Of a stretch of 64,000 bases of DNA, positions 1 to 12,909 are shown one piece after another. Origin of the DNA: Lates calcarifer. Lineage: Eukaryota; Chordata; Actinopteri; Centropomidae. A program made the translations under genes and the position numbers. The DNA lies in NCBI RefSeq assembly GCF_001640805.2, contig NC_066837.1:25618002-25682001 (forward strand), written 5' to 3'. The notes below the pieces were generated by a model that saw only the letters and a program-made list of their open reading frames with translations, did no database searches and was not told the DNA's origin. Positions within the stretch are counted from its first letter, which is position 1. Each line of letters starts with the position of its first letter.

Positions 1-1735
1 ATTGATATATTTGTTTACCCACAAATGAGTACTATGTTAGTAAAAAAGTTTTTACTGCATAAACAGGTTCAAACAAAGGTAGGGCAAGTTAACTTGAAGC
101 ATTTTACCCACCCCTCCTGTTGGACATGGAGAACTGGAATGTAATGACCTCAACAGCATTATGTAGTCATACAGCTTTCCTTTGGATGTTAATAAATCAA
201 AGTTGTGTGCACGTGGTGCAGTGATGAACTGTCTTTCCAGAGCACGAGTCTTAAGTACAATTGTTGGTTAAAGCACAGCCTAAAAGCATATCTTTGCAGA
301 TATTAGCAAAGATGCTAGCACCGAGACTGGATGTAGCCATGCTCGGCTGTACATGACGTCTTCGTCATGTATGTCAGACTATAGTTGGCAGGTTGATAAC
401 TTGTTATTTCCTGTTAAGCTCACACCCTATTCTTTACATGCTGTCCCCTCATAGCTTCCTGCATGTAGACCTGGTTCACACATATTCATGCACGAGCATT
501 TGGCCTTCGTGCCTCAGCCTTTGATAATGATAACTGAATAATTGATAATGGTCACATGGTTTTACATTCATTATACCATATATTCATTCATTATATCACA
601 TAATCTCCCCTCTGGGGATCGCCAGACTCCCAACCAACCAATCAATGCAAGTGAGGGTGAAATAACCCGGCATCGTCATGCTGCGAAAAATTCCCCCACA
701 ACCCCCCAACAATCTTTTCAAGTCACTGGGCGTTCACGTTCACACATCTGCATTCATTATATATTTGACGTGGATTATTTGAACCCAGTTATGAATGTAA
801 GCAGGGCAAACATCATTGAGTTAGCACTTCCTGCGTTGTGCAGTTATGTGTAATTAAAACATTAAAACATTAAAATACAAGTCAGAATATAATCTCCTTG
901 GTTATTTGGTTTGGTTTGGTTTGATTTGGTTTATTGATTATTATGACACAAATATCAAATGTTTCTGCCAGTGTTTTTTAAAATTAACTCAATTGATTAA
1001 TTAATTAAAGCCACATGTGTACATTTTATGAAACCTGTAGATTTAGATCAGTGTAAAATAATGCATTGCATTCAGTGTGTCACAAACCGACCAACTGACA
1101 CAAACTTGCTGTGTCAATATTATTAATATATTCTTCTTCTTCTTTTTCTTCTTCTTCTTATCATTTTATTATTATTTTGTTATTAAAGTCAATTAAGTCT
1201 TATAGGGTCACACAAAACACATTCTTGAGATTTCTGCCACCATTCTAGTACAGTGGAGGTTTGGCAAATGTTTGAGAAATAACATTAGGAAAAACTCTTC
1301 AGGCTTGTGTGCAGAAACAATGTTGTAGTCACAGACCATCTCAAGAACTTCTACTGAAGATTTTGTCTCTGAAAACTGTTGGGAATGAGGCATGTCACCA
1401 CTGCACGATGACTAGTTGTTCTTGTATATCAACCTTTCCATTTATTCCAATAGTAAATATTACTTTACAACATTATCATTCTCTTCAAATCTGACTGTTC
1501 CATTCTGCCATACCTGCTGCTCTCTGGTTCTCTTAGGATCTAACCGTCTTAAGAGAACCCATCAGTCCACATCCCCAGAGTATTACTTTCTTTGTTTACA
1601 AAATGTAAACAAAGCCCTGAATCTTACCTTTATGAAATTCTAATGATATAAAATTGTAAGTGTGTCCATAGATTATTTACCGCACATAACTTTTTCCATA
1701 GTAAATGTGCCTGCAGACATAAGATGCTGAGCAAC
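1..1735. other. Intergenic / 3' flank of vwa7-like gene
   Basis: No coding region is supported here; the open frames are short and lack family resemblance. The stretch holds a TTTGG-rich simple repeat at about 904-934 and a TTC/TTA-rich run at about 1128-1180. Because the vwa7-like gene ends at 1736 on the minus strand, its 3' untranslated region should lie here. The TTTATT near 1164, which reads AATAAA on the minus strand, is a possible but unproven poly(A) signal. Confidence 0.5.
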
Positions 1736-4700
1736 CTACCCTATGCCCTTCAAGGCCTCACCACAAAGACAGACACCAGAAGGCACAACCACAGTGGCAG
1801 CGACAGAGTTAAAGCAGGGAGGGCCACCCGAACGAACAATTGAGTGATAGCACTTTCCCACATTGCCAACTTTATCTACAGCTACGAACTCAACAATCTG
1901 CGAGCAGCAGGAGGCATTGTAGTTTGCCTGGATGATGGGATCAGTCAGCGAGGTGTGTGAGAGCGTTCCATTGCCCTGTCGCAGGGAGATGCTCTCTATC
2001 CCGGTGCCGTTTCCATCTGTAAGGTTTGCAGAGAGCTCCCACTGGAAAGGTCTACACTGAGACACATCTTGAGGGCAATTAGCAGCCAACACGCTAACCA
2101 CTTCACACAAAGGCTGAACAAAATCTGTGAACTGGACAGAGAAAAGAAGTGGGAAATGTATGCATTAATCACAGCAAAGGGAAATCCAGAACCATATGTT
2201 TGTATAATCTGTATAAGTTGTTAAGTGCATTTTTCTGTGGCTATGTAAAAAAGCTTTTCTATTTATTTATTTCACTCTTTCCAACTATGTGTAATCCAGG
2301 AAATGTTTGGTTACCTTGGTAACAACAGACAATCTCACAACAACGTAATTGGAGTCAACACCACTGGAAGACTTGGCTTCCATAGTCAGAGTGATAGCAG
2401 TGCCTGATGGTGTGCTGGCAGGTGGTGCAATGGTCAACATATTATTAGTATATTGTCCGGTTGTCAAGGTGAGGCTGTGAAGAGAAGAGAAACAAAATAT
2501 GTGTCTTGGTTACATGAACTGCAGTTGCGACTAGGGATGAGCATTTGAAGAAATTTCCTGGATTGGATCATCAGGAAAATCTTTATTACAAGAAGAAATC
2601 ATAGTCTAACAACAATCCTCTTAAACAAAGCCTTGAAAGTTGAAGGTTGAAGTAGGGTAAAGTTACCCATTATTGTGTCAGTGCTATGTCAGTGATTTTT
2701 AGTGTTAAGCAGCAGGAAGCTGGGGTGGATACCTCTAATCTGGTACATAACCCTATGTTTACACTTTTTTGTGAGGGTCAAATAAATGAGGTATAGCTTT
2801 AGAGGTCCTTAGGTGGATTTTGTTATTGTCAGATAGACATTAGGTTTGTCACTGTTGATAAGGACCTGTTTGGGTAGGACATAGGGAAGTTTCTGTCATT
2901 TCTGGCATTGATGGAGTACTGTCCACCAGGGCCCTGGGTCATTACACGGAAGGGGAGCTTGAAGGCTTCTCCTGGCTCCACACTGCTGTCCACCACAGCC
3001 TAGAGAGAAAATGAAAGAAAAGGGAAAGAAACAGTCGTTCTTATGAAAAGCAAATTTTTTAATACTCTTCCATATGTAATTCTACAATAAACTGGATCAG
3101 TATTCCTTTGCTACTTCATGGTTTCTGTCATCAATCAAGGCTGAGGATGATGTGAAGAGACAGACCTGGATGTTCACTTTGGAGACAGACATCTGGGTAG
3201 TAGACTGCCTCTGAAATTCACTGTTTGACACTTTGTCTGTTCCTTTCAGAATGACCACAAACTCTCCCTCAGGAACCTCATCAACAGTCACCAGGATGTC
3301 TCCGTTGCCCATGTCAGTCATTGTGCTATTGCTCACAGCCTCAGGACCAGACACAGTTATAAGGCCAATGTTTCCAACAGCCATCGAGGACGGACCTTTC
3401 CTTCCCATTACTGAAACCATCAGGGTAGCTGGCTGGCCTGGGTTCCCAGAAGAGAGAAGGAGAGAAGCAAGGTAATGAGAAAAAATAGAGGAAAATATAT
3501 ATTTTTTTATGTCTAGAAATGGTTGTTTTTTCCAGGAGTAAACATTGGATACTTTTTGGCATGGGTAGAGGGAAGGGGCTTCAATTTTCACCTAATCATG
3601 GGCTAAGAAAAACACGTACAATTTTTTAGCCCTTTCTTGAGTCTTACTGATTAAAAGGAACTTACATACAGAATTTAGTTGAGTATTTGCAGTTCCGTTT
3701 AACCTGCATGAACTGATCTTTTGGTCACTTATGGACAGGCTGTAATCACAACGTTGTTGTATTATGACATTTTTGAGGAGCTAAAGGTGCTTGAAAACTC
3801 ATAAAACTTTCCAGATACCTCATGCATGGAAGTTTTTGTGCACGAGTGTGGCAAAATGGCTTGATAGTGCCCCCTACAAATTTTCAAACACCCCTTGCCA
3901 TTGGGGTTAGTTTGTCCTAGGTGGACAAAATTTGGCACACATATGTAGCATGCCCAGATGTATAAAAAAGTCTCCTGGAGCCCCACCCTAAATCCAACAC
4001 AAAGTCAGCGATTTTGACGGGAAGATGGAAAATTAATTAATTGCCCTTTTCAGGGGATATACTTGAACAAACTTGTCCTAAACGCTTTATTAGATCAACA
4101 TCAAAGTTGGCTTCTCTCATATTGAGACCTAGACAATGTTAAATTGTGGAGCTTCGAAGTTTTCATCAGAGGGCGTGTCCGTGGTGGGGCAGCAAATTTT
4201 CATGTCTCAGACAAAATTTGAATTTTAATTTTGAAACAGGTTTGGGCCAAATACGCATCTCAGACTTTATCTGAAAGTGCCAAACCTGATAGTGGAGTGC
4301 TTTATTACATGGAAAAAGAAGGAGGTCTGGATAGTTGTTTAATATTAACAAAACTTTTTTTTAGCATCTTTACAAGACATTAAAATTCACTGTAATAGCG
4401 ACACACAATATATCAACACATTTCTGTTGTAGCAGATTATGAACACATACACACACCCACACAACCAAATGGTCACGTCCAAGTTTGCACCGGTGTCAGC
4501 CAGACTGTTTCACCCTCTTCCTCCTTCCCTTGAATCCCACCAGCTTGCAGCTCTGCTGATGAAGTGGTAAGTTTTAGCTTTCTAATTTAGCTTTTGTTTC
4601 TAGCTTAGGTAATTGTTAGTGTCAGTGCCTTTTAAAAAATAATTAACTACTGCTTTACAAGTCCCTTTACCATATAAATTAATGTTAACAGTTTTGGGAG

Positions 4701-7700
4701 CAATTTGTAATGGTTCGGGAGCTAATGTTTGTTTAAATAAAGCCAACAATTAATTACCTTTTGCATCAGACAACAACCTAACTTTATACTTTCATGCATT
4801 TAACGATACATGAAGCCTTGTGAGTGAATGATAAATGCAACGCTAAACTGCAACATTCAAATATCACACTGTGTGAAATGAAGGTTCAACTTTGATTAAT
4901 TTATTCAGTTTTGCCTTTAATTTTACACATCACATAGCATCCACTGTAAGCTGAGGATCTTTGTTCCTGAGTGCCCACATACAGCTGTGACGTCACTCAG
5001 ATAATTAACTGTTTTGGGCTTTTGAAAAGTTTTATAAAGATTAAAAGTCCATGACTTAAAAACATAGAACAGAAAGAGTCATAATTGATTATGTTTATAG
5101 CTGGAGGTGTCTCTTTTACAATGGTGGCCTATGGAGAAAATGCTTTTTGGGCCCCAGGGGGATTTTTCGTTGCGGTACCACAAGTGGCCAGTGGAAAAAA
5201 TTGGCTACAAGGCTGAGCGGCAGCACCGTATCCAGCTCTCATAATACATCCGTGTTGGCTACACACAGTCCAGAGAGGAGCTAGCTGTCCTGCTAGCTTG
5301 CTCTGTAACAAGTAACTCGTAACTATAATCAGTGAATCAGCAGATTTAACAGTTTATGTTTTGTGGTTTACCCCAGACTCCAGCAATTTCAGACACATTT
5401 AAACGTATATCCTTTAAGTATCAAGAAAGTTCATGCCACACACACTTATGTAAATGTATATATGACACCTAGAATTGATTTTAAAAATGCTTTCTCATAG
5501 ATACAGTAGGCCTACCTCTATTTCTATGTGCTGTCTAATAATCTGTGCAGACGTTTAGCTCTGATGATGTAATATATGAAAGGTAGAGACTTTGCTGTCA
5601 CTTTGTACAATATATACAAAATTTTCTACATGCCAGATAGTTTTTAACAGACACAAACATTTGAATAACACTGAAGGATTTGTTTATTGTATTCATTTAT
5701 ATTAATAAAATACTAAAATAGTCACACATATTACTGAATATTAGTATCACTAGCCCCAGCACGTTCTATTTTAATATTCAAAATGTTTCATATCTCACAA
5801 ATTTGTCTTTCAGATTCTTCATATGATGACAACCTTTCCTCCTGAGGAGTTGTGTCCAGTGTTAGGTCTTCATCATTAAATGTTCTCCAAGTATGTTAAT
5901 GTTTTAAAGCGTTATTTGATGTGAAATATGTTTATATTCACTCAGATTATAGTAATGTGGAAATTTCACAGCTACTTATCTAAGGTGGCCAAACTATTTT
6001 AATATTTTTGTCCTCCTAGAAGTCCCTATTTTATATTTTATGTTTTCATATAATAAATGCAATGCAATAAATAATATATGGGTGTGTTTTTGATGGGTGT
6101 GGGGGGTGGTTGATTAGTTACTAAAAATAAAAATAGAAATAAAAATTAAAAACAGGATACGGTTAGCGTATCCAAACCGCATTTGGTCCAGATGAGATAT
6201 GTTTTTTTATTACGGAACCTGGCCAGCTTGCGGCCGAATCCATTGCAGATCCGCAATCCAGACCTGCATATTTGGACCATTGTGTGTTTGGATTAAGGAC
6301 CAGATCCGTTTGCCAGATCCATGCCAAATGGTGACGTACATCTGTGCCTTCTTTGGTCTGGTATCCAGTTGCTATCTGGGTGAACACATCTATGTGTCAG
6401 TTTTCGGTCATAGTGCAACCTACTGGCAACCAGTAATACTCAGGATGTGACTTGTTATTCTTTAACAGGGAGATGCACATGATTGTGTGTGTAGGTGCGT
6501 GGGGGGGAGTCCCACCAAGTCCCACCAACATCCCCGGCGGGCACAAGATGGTGAGGGCCCAATCAATGCTGCTTGCAACTATAATTTTATATATGTTTTT
6601 CAACCCACAATGGCTGAAGGAGGAGAAGAGTACAATGGCTCTGTTGTAGAGGTTATCTGCGTGTCTCAGTTCCAACAATAAGTCCTTTTCTGTCACCATG
6701 GAGGCTAATGTTGAAAGTCTGCCCAGTTGTATTTCTCGCCCAAGTTTTTTTTTTTTTTGCTTTAGGGCTGAGAATGTCTGCTCGACAGAAGCAGTTTTTA
6801 TTATTTGTCTACAGATAATCAGCAGTTTTGGTGAGTAAAATGCGTTTTACCTATATTTTTATTGTTTACATTTTGTTATTTTATTAGTTAATATTGATGC
6901 TTCTGCTGGAGATGATGTGTGTGGCTCAGCTGTGGCTGCAGTGTTTGGAGACCTATTGAATTATGTTAATTGGGATTTTATAGCATTGCTTTACTAATTT
7001 CATTTATTTTGGCTACATGACATACCTGTCTGTGATGCAAATTTCTGTTATGCTGTATTTATGTATATTGTTGATGGTTTCTATAGCCATGACATCATAA
7101 TGACGGTATTAGGGTTTATTCGGGTAGGACACCAGTGAAGGCCTATGTGTGAATGCATGTGCATGGCCTGCCACTGATTATGACGTTACAAATTGGTTAC
7201 AGTGATCTTGTTGGCAAACAGTTATACAATTTACATATCCTGCAGACACAGAGAAACAATAGAATTAACTGAACTGAGTTCTGGCCACCTGTAAAATTCA
7301 AGTCCAAGATCCACTCTGATTTTTACTCTGAATTCCTCTGCTATAGTCACAAGCTAATTGCTACCTTTATTTGTCTGCTGTTTGGTGGTGGACAGGAAGT
7401 GTATACTTGGTTTATTGGAGCTTTTTAACTGAAAACAGCTTCTGCATCTGGAAACAATGATGAGGGAGGCGAGAGTGAACTAAAATAATAAGGAATTTTG
7501 CAAACCTCAAAACCAAAACAACAAGCTAAAAGATGCAAAGACAGTCTGTAGAATGAAGAGGAACTACACAGATGATCATGGGCACCACTCTCTTATAAGG
7601 TACCTTTAGTGGCCTAATTGTTTTTCACCACTAGATGATGATGTTGTAGCACAAAGACTAAACATTGTTGCCACCCAGCCATATAACACATTTATAGCAA

Positions 7701-10700
7701 TTAACCACTTGTGACCAATCACATATTTTGGATGTTTGATATCATGATATAAATAAATCAGTCAATCAAAATGTGTAATGCTGCTGTGAAACTGTAAAAT
7801 AGATTTATTGCATGTTACCTGTTTGTGGACGTCCACTGAGTACTGCATAACCTGGATGAGGTCCCTTGAAACTTTCCACAAAGTCATAGATAAATGTAAT
7901 AGTACTCTGACCTGGAAGCACAAGCACACGCTTTAGAAGGAGCATCTTCAAACTTTGCATGGACCAAAAGCTCTGGGAATAAATACTACTGATAAGTAGT
8001 ATATTTACTTTAATAAATATTACTGATAAGTAGTATATTTACTTTAATCTGCAAATCAAGCTGTGTGTAAGAAGACAGAATTTCAACAGTGCTTTTACAT
8101 AGAAAGGGATTGTGTATCTGACCTGTAACTTTGAGAGTATATGGTTGGTTAGACTTGATGTTGAGCTGCCAGGTTCCTGTCAGCTTGTCAGCACTGAGAC
8201 GAATTCTCCTCAGGTTACCAACTGTCTTAATGGTCCCCAGTTTACCACTGGCCTCAGTGTTGCTCTGGCTGACACCTGGAAATGTTTAGCATTCATTCAT
8301 TATGGTCATAAAGATCTATCACAACAGTGTTCTCTAGAAGAAAGACAGACATCCAACAATTCTAAAACACATGACTCAAACAGTGCAAACATTGCACTGA
8401 GACTGACGAACTACCTGCAGGGTTGGTCAGTGTGAAAGTAATGGATGTTCCTGTGATGTAGATGGTGACGTTTTGGAGAGATTCATCCAATATGAAGGGA
8501 AAGGTCTCCTGCTTCCCAGGGTGCCTTGCTCTTTGAAGAACTGTAACCTAAGGCAGAGGTAACAGCAAGAGAAAAACTAATGTTTTCAATTCTTCAAACT
8601 GGTCCAACCACTAAGTCCTGCTACATATAGTATATACTATATAGTATGAACCAGTAGAACTGCAGAGTCCTACTAGAGCTGAAGTAGAGGTGTCAATGAT
8701 GATATCTGTGGCCTCAGGCAGTTGTCTCTTGGACACCTGGATGGCCTGGCCACCAGAGGCCAGAGCCAGGTCTTTGTAATCGTCAAAGGAAGCAGCTCTG
8801 ATTGAACGACGGCGCCTCCTACTTGCCCCGGTCATGAGATATGACACCTACAGACATAAGATTTAAGTTAAATTCACTTAAACAGACTTAGTGAACACTG
8901 GTTGTCACTGGTGTCAGTCAGTATTTACCGTTGACTTGGTTCTCCTGATGAGAGCAACAATCGTGTCCTTTAGGGCAATGTCTTTGGCTATGGCATCAGT
9001 GAAAACATAGATGTAGGACAAGGCTGGGGCACCAGTCAGAGCCAACTGGAGAGCCAAAATAATGGACCTGATCAGTTCATCCTGAACCACAACAGTCTTT
9101 CAGCGATCCATAAAAATATTTATACAATTTTTCTCTAATGAATCCATCCTAGTTACAGTATTACAATATCATCGCTTTAGTACCTGAAGTCCCGACAGGC
9201 ACATCTCAGGGATATCTCCCCCTCCTGTCGCTTTGAGTTTAGAGATTTCTTTTTTCATCTTATCAGGGTCTGTTGTCCTGATCATAGGCCCAAAACCTGA
9301 GTAAAAAAGACACAGAAAATGTTTCCTTTAATCCTAAGGAACTACTGTGACTGTATACAGATTTACAGTAAGCACACGATTCTACTTTAAAACAGATCAT
9401 ACAATAAAATGCACTTCTAACAGTTTCCTAAACATGGCCAGTAGGGTAGAAGAGTTCATACTGGGGTCATTGAAGGGCACCAGGATGTACTCGGAGGGTT
9501 CATCCTGTGTTCCTTTTTTGCTGTCAATGATTTCATAAACAACCGCCCTGGCTTCATCGATATCATCAGACATACTACTGGTAGTGTCAATAACAAAGCA
9601 CACAACAGATGAGCGGGCAATCCCCATCATTCTATGAGAAAGAAAGAGAGAATGTTTCTTTATATCCTATGGTACAATTTTCATTAATGCACAAGTAAAT
9701 ATTTTTCATATCTAACTGTGATACCTCAGAAAGTCATTGTCCCCGACAGCTAACCGGATGTCCTCTAGCAACTGGAGACTTGCAGCTACAGCTGCATTCA
9801 CAGCAGCAGTATGGAAGGCCACATTGTCAGAGCGACGTTCATCTTTGTTGATGCCACCACGAGGAACTGTTGTACTAGTCAGGTCACCTTCGCCTCCATG
9901 GCTACATTTACCTGGTTCAAGACAGAAGGGACAGGTCAAACTGGATCATGATTCAAAATGATTATTACAGGTGCCTTGTGCCTGTGCTCTATGCTCAAGT
10001 GTTCTTTTATAGGTAGATTGATCTGCCTTGTGCAATTTAATTTAATGTTTGTATTGTACTCTAGTCAGAACAAACATGATTTCACATAACTATTTCATGA
10101 GTGTTACATCTGGAATTTATTTGTTTTATTAAAACCTAGCAAATACTGAGGCAACTTGAATGTCTAAGTAACAGAGGTGATGTATGTGAAATTACTTGTT
10201 AACAATAATATTTAGATTCTCTATATATATTCACATATTTTACCACTCTCATATCTGTATATTAATAAATATAAAGCCACAGCAAGCAGTTGGTTATCTT
10301 GGATAAGCAAAGACTGAAAACTAGTCAGACAGCTGTAAGAGTAGCATTGATCTATACGAATGACTTCATTCTAAATGCTTTTTAAAAAATTTAATTAGCA
10401 TTCTAACAATAATAAAATATATTTGTTTAACCGGCTTTAAACTATAGTAAGTGAGAAACTGTGTGGTTTTGTCTTCTTTCTTCTGCTGCTTTTTTCAAGT
10501 CATATATCCAAGGAATAATGGTCTTGAATGTTGACTAGCTGTGGAATTTAACTCCCTCCTTGAGGTCAGTTAAAACTGTATTTATCTTATGTGGCATCTG
10601 CACACCCTGTAGTGGTAATATCTATGTATTTAGATATGCCTATGGAGATATGTTTGCCAGTGATACCTTTCGGCTTGGCAGAAGAGAATATTCCCATGTA

Positions 10701-12909
10701 GCCTGATGTAAGTTTCTTCTCTTTCAGGATGTTGGGGAGGATGGGATTAGGGCATGTTCCACTGGCACAGTCACTGCAGGTGGCAGTGTTGACATCTGCA
10801 TAAGCAAAGTGCAAACAAGATACAGGATAAACAATGCGTTTATCTCCAGACCAAGGTAAGTAGGCATTGCGTCATTTCACAACTTGACAGTTGCTGTTTG
10901 AAGTAGCAAGTTGGGAGTGTTTTAGTTTTCATAACGGCATTATTCCACAGCCAGGTAAAACAGTAGTTTCCCAGCCAATAATTTCGTTTAATTGTTCTTA
11001 ATTTAGCACAATAATTGGACTAATATCTGAAAGCTGTGTAGTTATCTGATATTAATACCAACCAGCCAATCAGAACTAAGCACTCTGTATAGTCATAGCA
11101 TAAAGACAAAACAACACACTCTGCTCTTTGGACTACAGATATGCTCCCAGATGGAGTTTTACCCAACCTACAACTGTATGAAAATTGTCTACTCTATGAC
11201 ACTATACTCAACCCAGAGAAATATATACATGCTCCACCTATTGTTATGCCAGATATACAAATGCTCATACACACACCTGCTAGGTTTTCCAGTGGCAGAT
11301 CTGGGCGTATGAGGTTGATGTATGGCTCTGTGTATCCCAGCTCCACCCAGTTACTGTGGCTGTAGAAGTCCTGATAATACATGGAAACACATTTACAACC
11401 TGTCCTCCATTCTGTGCCTGTTTGTTTTTCTACTTCATTTCTCAGTTTTCCCTTTAACTTCTTTATGCCTAGTTGCACTTTCACCTGGAGTGTATGAAGA
11501 ACTTTGCCCAGTGTTTCCCTGGCAGCCTGGAAGTTCTCCCAACGAACATTAGTTTTAATGGCAACCATGCCCTCTGTGATTAGGCGTCGTCCCCCCAGGA
11601 AGTCCTCTGAGTTGAAATGGTGTGGCGCACTGAAAGAATTTTTCACAAGTAATTACTTGATTTCTGTACAGGCAAGTCATAAAACTGGTAAAGCTTTACA
11701 GCATACACTGCCCCATTATTTTATTGCTGTTAAATCACAGATTAAAAAGCTATTATTTTATTGCTGTTAAATAACAGCAATAAAATAATAGCTTTTTTAT
11801 TTTTTTCGATCTACCTGTTGACAAAGTCACGGTCTACCAGTCCATTCTGGGTGTAGATTTCTTGAAGAGCAGAGTGAAACTTAGCACCTGACACCTCTCC
11901 TTTTGCTGTGGGTCCTAGACAGGCCTTAACCAACTCCTCAGGAGAGGAACCCTGGAGGGAGAAAAGACTGTTAGCCTTAAGAGAACCGTGTTTGTCTCAA
12001 AGAGAGTATTATATACTCGGTATTGTCGTCTTGTTCTCAGGTGTTGTGCGTCTCAGAACAAAAGCTCTGGACGTTTTTGTCAGTTATCAGGTCTTGCAGC
12101 AATTAAAACACTGCAACATACAGTCATTACCAACCATGTAGCCCCACAGGTCTGTCTGCATAATTCTCAGGACTCACCAGTTAGCCAACTGCTGCCAGCC
12201 TCAATGATAGAGTGGTTAAAAAATGAGGGAGCTTATCACTGCCTATCAGTGCTCATCTCTGCTTTTATATAAAAATGACTCCCCTAAGTCCCCACTACAT
12301 GCTTGCTTGCTTAGATGAGAAGATCGATGCCATTGTTTCTTCCGTATGCTAAATATGAAGCTACCATCAGCAGCCATTTGGGTTAGCTAAGCGTAACGAC
12401 TGGAAACAGAGGGGAAGACCTATCCTGGCATTGCCCACTGTTGAAAAAATTCTCATGTGACGCTAAGCTAATGGCTGCTGGTTGTATGCAAGAAAGGGAA
12501 TAAGCTAATTTCCCAAAAATATGGCATGGAACATGAAACATTTATCTAGTGTATTCTGTATATGTTTTCCCCTTTATATTTATATATACATATATATATA
12601 TTTGATTTATATCGTATTCGTCCATGTGGATGAATGTTTGTGTATTGCTCTGTGTGTGTGTGGTTCTGCATATTGTGTGACGAGGTTTGTGCTGTCTTGC
12701 ACATTCATTATCTTAAATCCTACCGTGGGTTTGAATTCATGACCAGCTGCCTCAGCCACCGCCCGACATGTTTCCGTCACTTTTTGCAATAGAGCTGTGT
12801 CTGTGATGCTGATATGAGTGGATGCCCCAACCCCGATGGGGACAAAGGCTACAGCGGGCCCTGCCATCAGGGCCAAACTCAGCAGGACTGTTCCCAACCC
12901 TGAAGTCAT
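1736..12909 (-). CDS. vwa7: von Willebrand factor A domain-containing protein 7-like (17 exons)
   Basis: Predicted secreted vWA-domain protein. Exons on the minus strand, 5' to 3': 12724-12909, 11815-11951, 11485-11629, 11277-11370, 10667-10795, 9725-9911, 9462-9631, 9184-9296, 8929-9081, 8674-8847, 8415-8547, 8123-8275, 7819-7911, 3166-3437, 2866-2999, 2315-2474, 1736-2131. All junctions are GT-AG and all phases agree, giving 2829 nt and 942 residues, slightly longer than the human protein as I recall it (about 890). The start is the ATG at 12909, followed by a signal peptide ending near AGPAVA. The vWA domain spans about residues 295-485: a MIDAS-type DTTSSMSDD at its start, then GGGDIPEMCLSGLQ, and GGQAIQVSK near its end. 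A loop contains SRRRRRS. The cysteine-bearing, N-glycosylation-rich C-terminal half matches VWA7. Biological function is poorly known. Exon 17 could have an alternative donor at its 3' end (see findings). Confidence 0.92.
2132..2314. other. vwa7-like intron 16
   Basis: Short intron between exon 16 (2315-2474) and exon 17 (1736-2131). It starts GTAACC and ends in a pyrimidine tract plus TCCAG on the minus strand. Nothing else is seen. Confidence 0.6.
3740..4330. repeat. Probable dispersed teleost repeat in vwa7-like intron
   Basis: The block contains phrases I recognise from high-copy fish repeats, such as a segment around 3850-3950 with AGTGCCCCCTACAAATTTT and a 'tttggcacacata' stretch. Boundaries and family are not determinable by eye. 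Low to moderate confidence. Confidence 0.4.
6120..6430. repeat. CpG-richer repeat-like block in vwa7-like intron
   Basis: The block is richer in GC and CpG than its surroundings and contains degenerate internal echoes such as GGTCCAGATGAG, GGACCAGATCC and CCAGATCCATGCC. This resembles a decayed minisatellite-like or transposon-derived fish repeat. No protein is supported. Confidence 0.35.
7980..8047. repeat. Two-copy direct tandem repeat (unit about 34 bp)
   Basis: A segment reading 'tactgataagtagtat' followed by 'atttactttaat' occurs twice back to back in vwa7-like intron 12, just upstream of exon 12 in plus orientation. The copies are nearly identical, so the duplication is recent. Confidence 0.7.
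11744..11797. repeat. Near-perfect 54-bp palindrome in vwa7-like intron 2
   Basis: The left arm 11744-11769 and right arm 11772-11797 are exact reverse complements over 26 bases, with a two-base centre. The arms contain AGCTATTATTTTATTGCTG. A partial extra copy of the left-arm sequence lies just before it at about 11716-11733. The hairpin starts 17 bases from the intron 2 donor (exon 2 ends at 11815), so it would fold in the pre-mRNA beside the 5' splice site. Confidence 0.85.
12020..12204. repeat. 185-bp dispersed repeat, copy 1 (vwa7-like intron 1)
   Basis: This stretch is nearly identical, with no length difference and about three substitutions by eye, to 17992-18176. Both begin GTATTGTCGTCTTGTTCTC and end GCTGCCAGCCTCAA. 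No terminal inverted repeat, tRNA promoter or A-tail is obvious, so the family is not assigned. High similarity suggests recent spread. Confidence 0.85.
12330..12520. repeat. Probable dispersed repeat (GACTGGAAACAG family)
   Basis: Contains the phrase GACTGGAAACAGAGGGGAAG beside 'gctaagcgtaac' and 'gacgctaagctaatgg'. Related wording occurs at 39395-39425 and, reversed, at about 56815-57065. I recognise the wording as a common fish repeat but cannot give exact ends. Confidence 0.45.

Larger units (their letters stand above)
3438..7818. other. Large repeat-filled intron 13 of vwa7-like gene
   Basis: This 4.4-kb intron is far longer than the other introns of the gene, most of which are under 1 kb. 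I found no exon in it; the phases on either side (1 and 1) join cleanly. It holds at least two blocks that read like dispersed teleost repeats, at about 3740-4330 and 6120-6430, and otherwise AT-rich sequence. The length difference is best explained by repeat insertion. Confidence 0.6.

Noticed and set aside
542..853. 103-codon open frame on plus
   Set aside because: No domain, signal peptide or splice context; AT-rich composition and no resemblance to any family I know.
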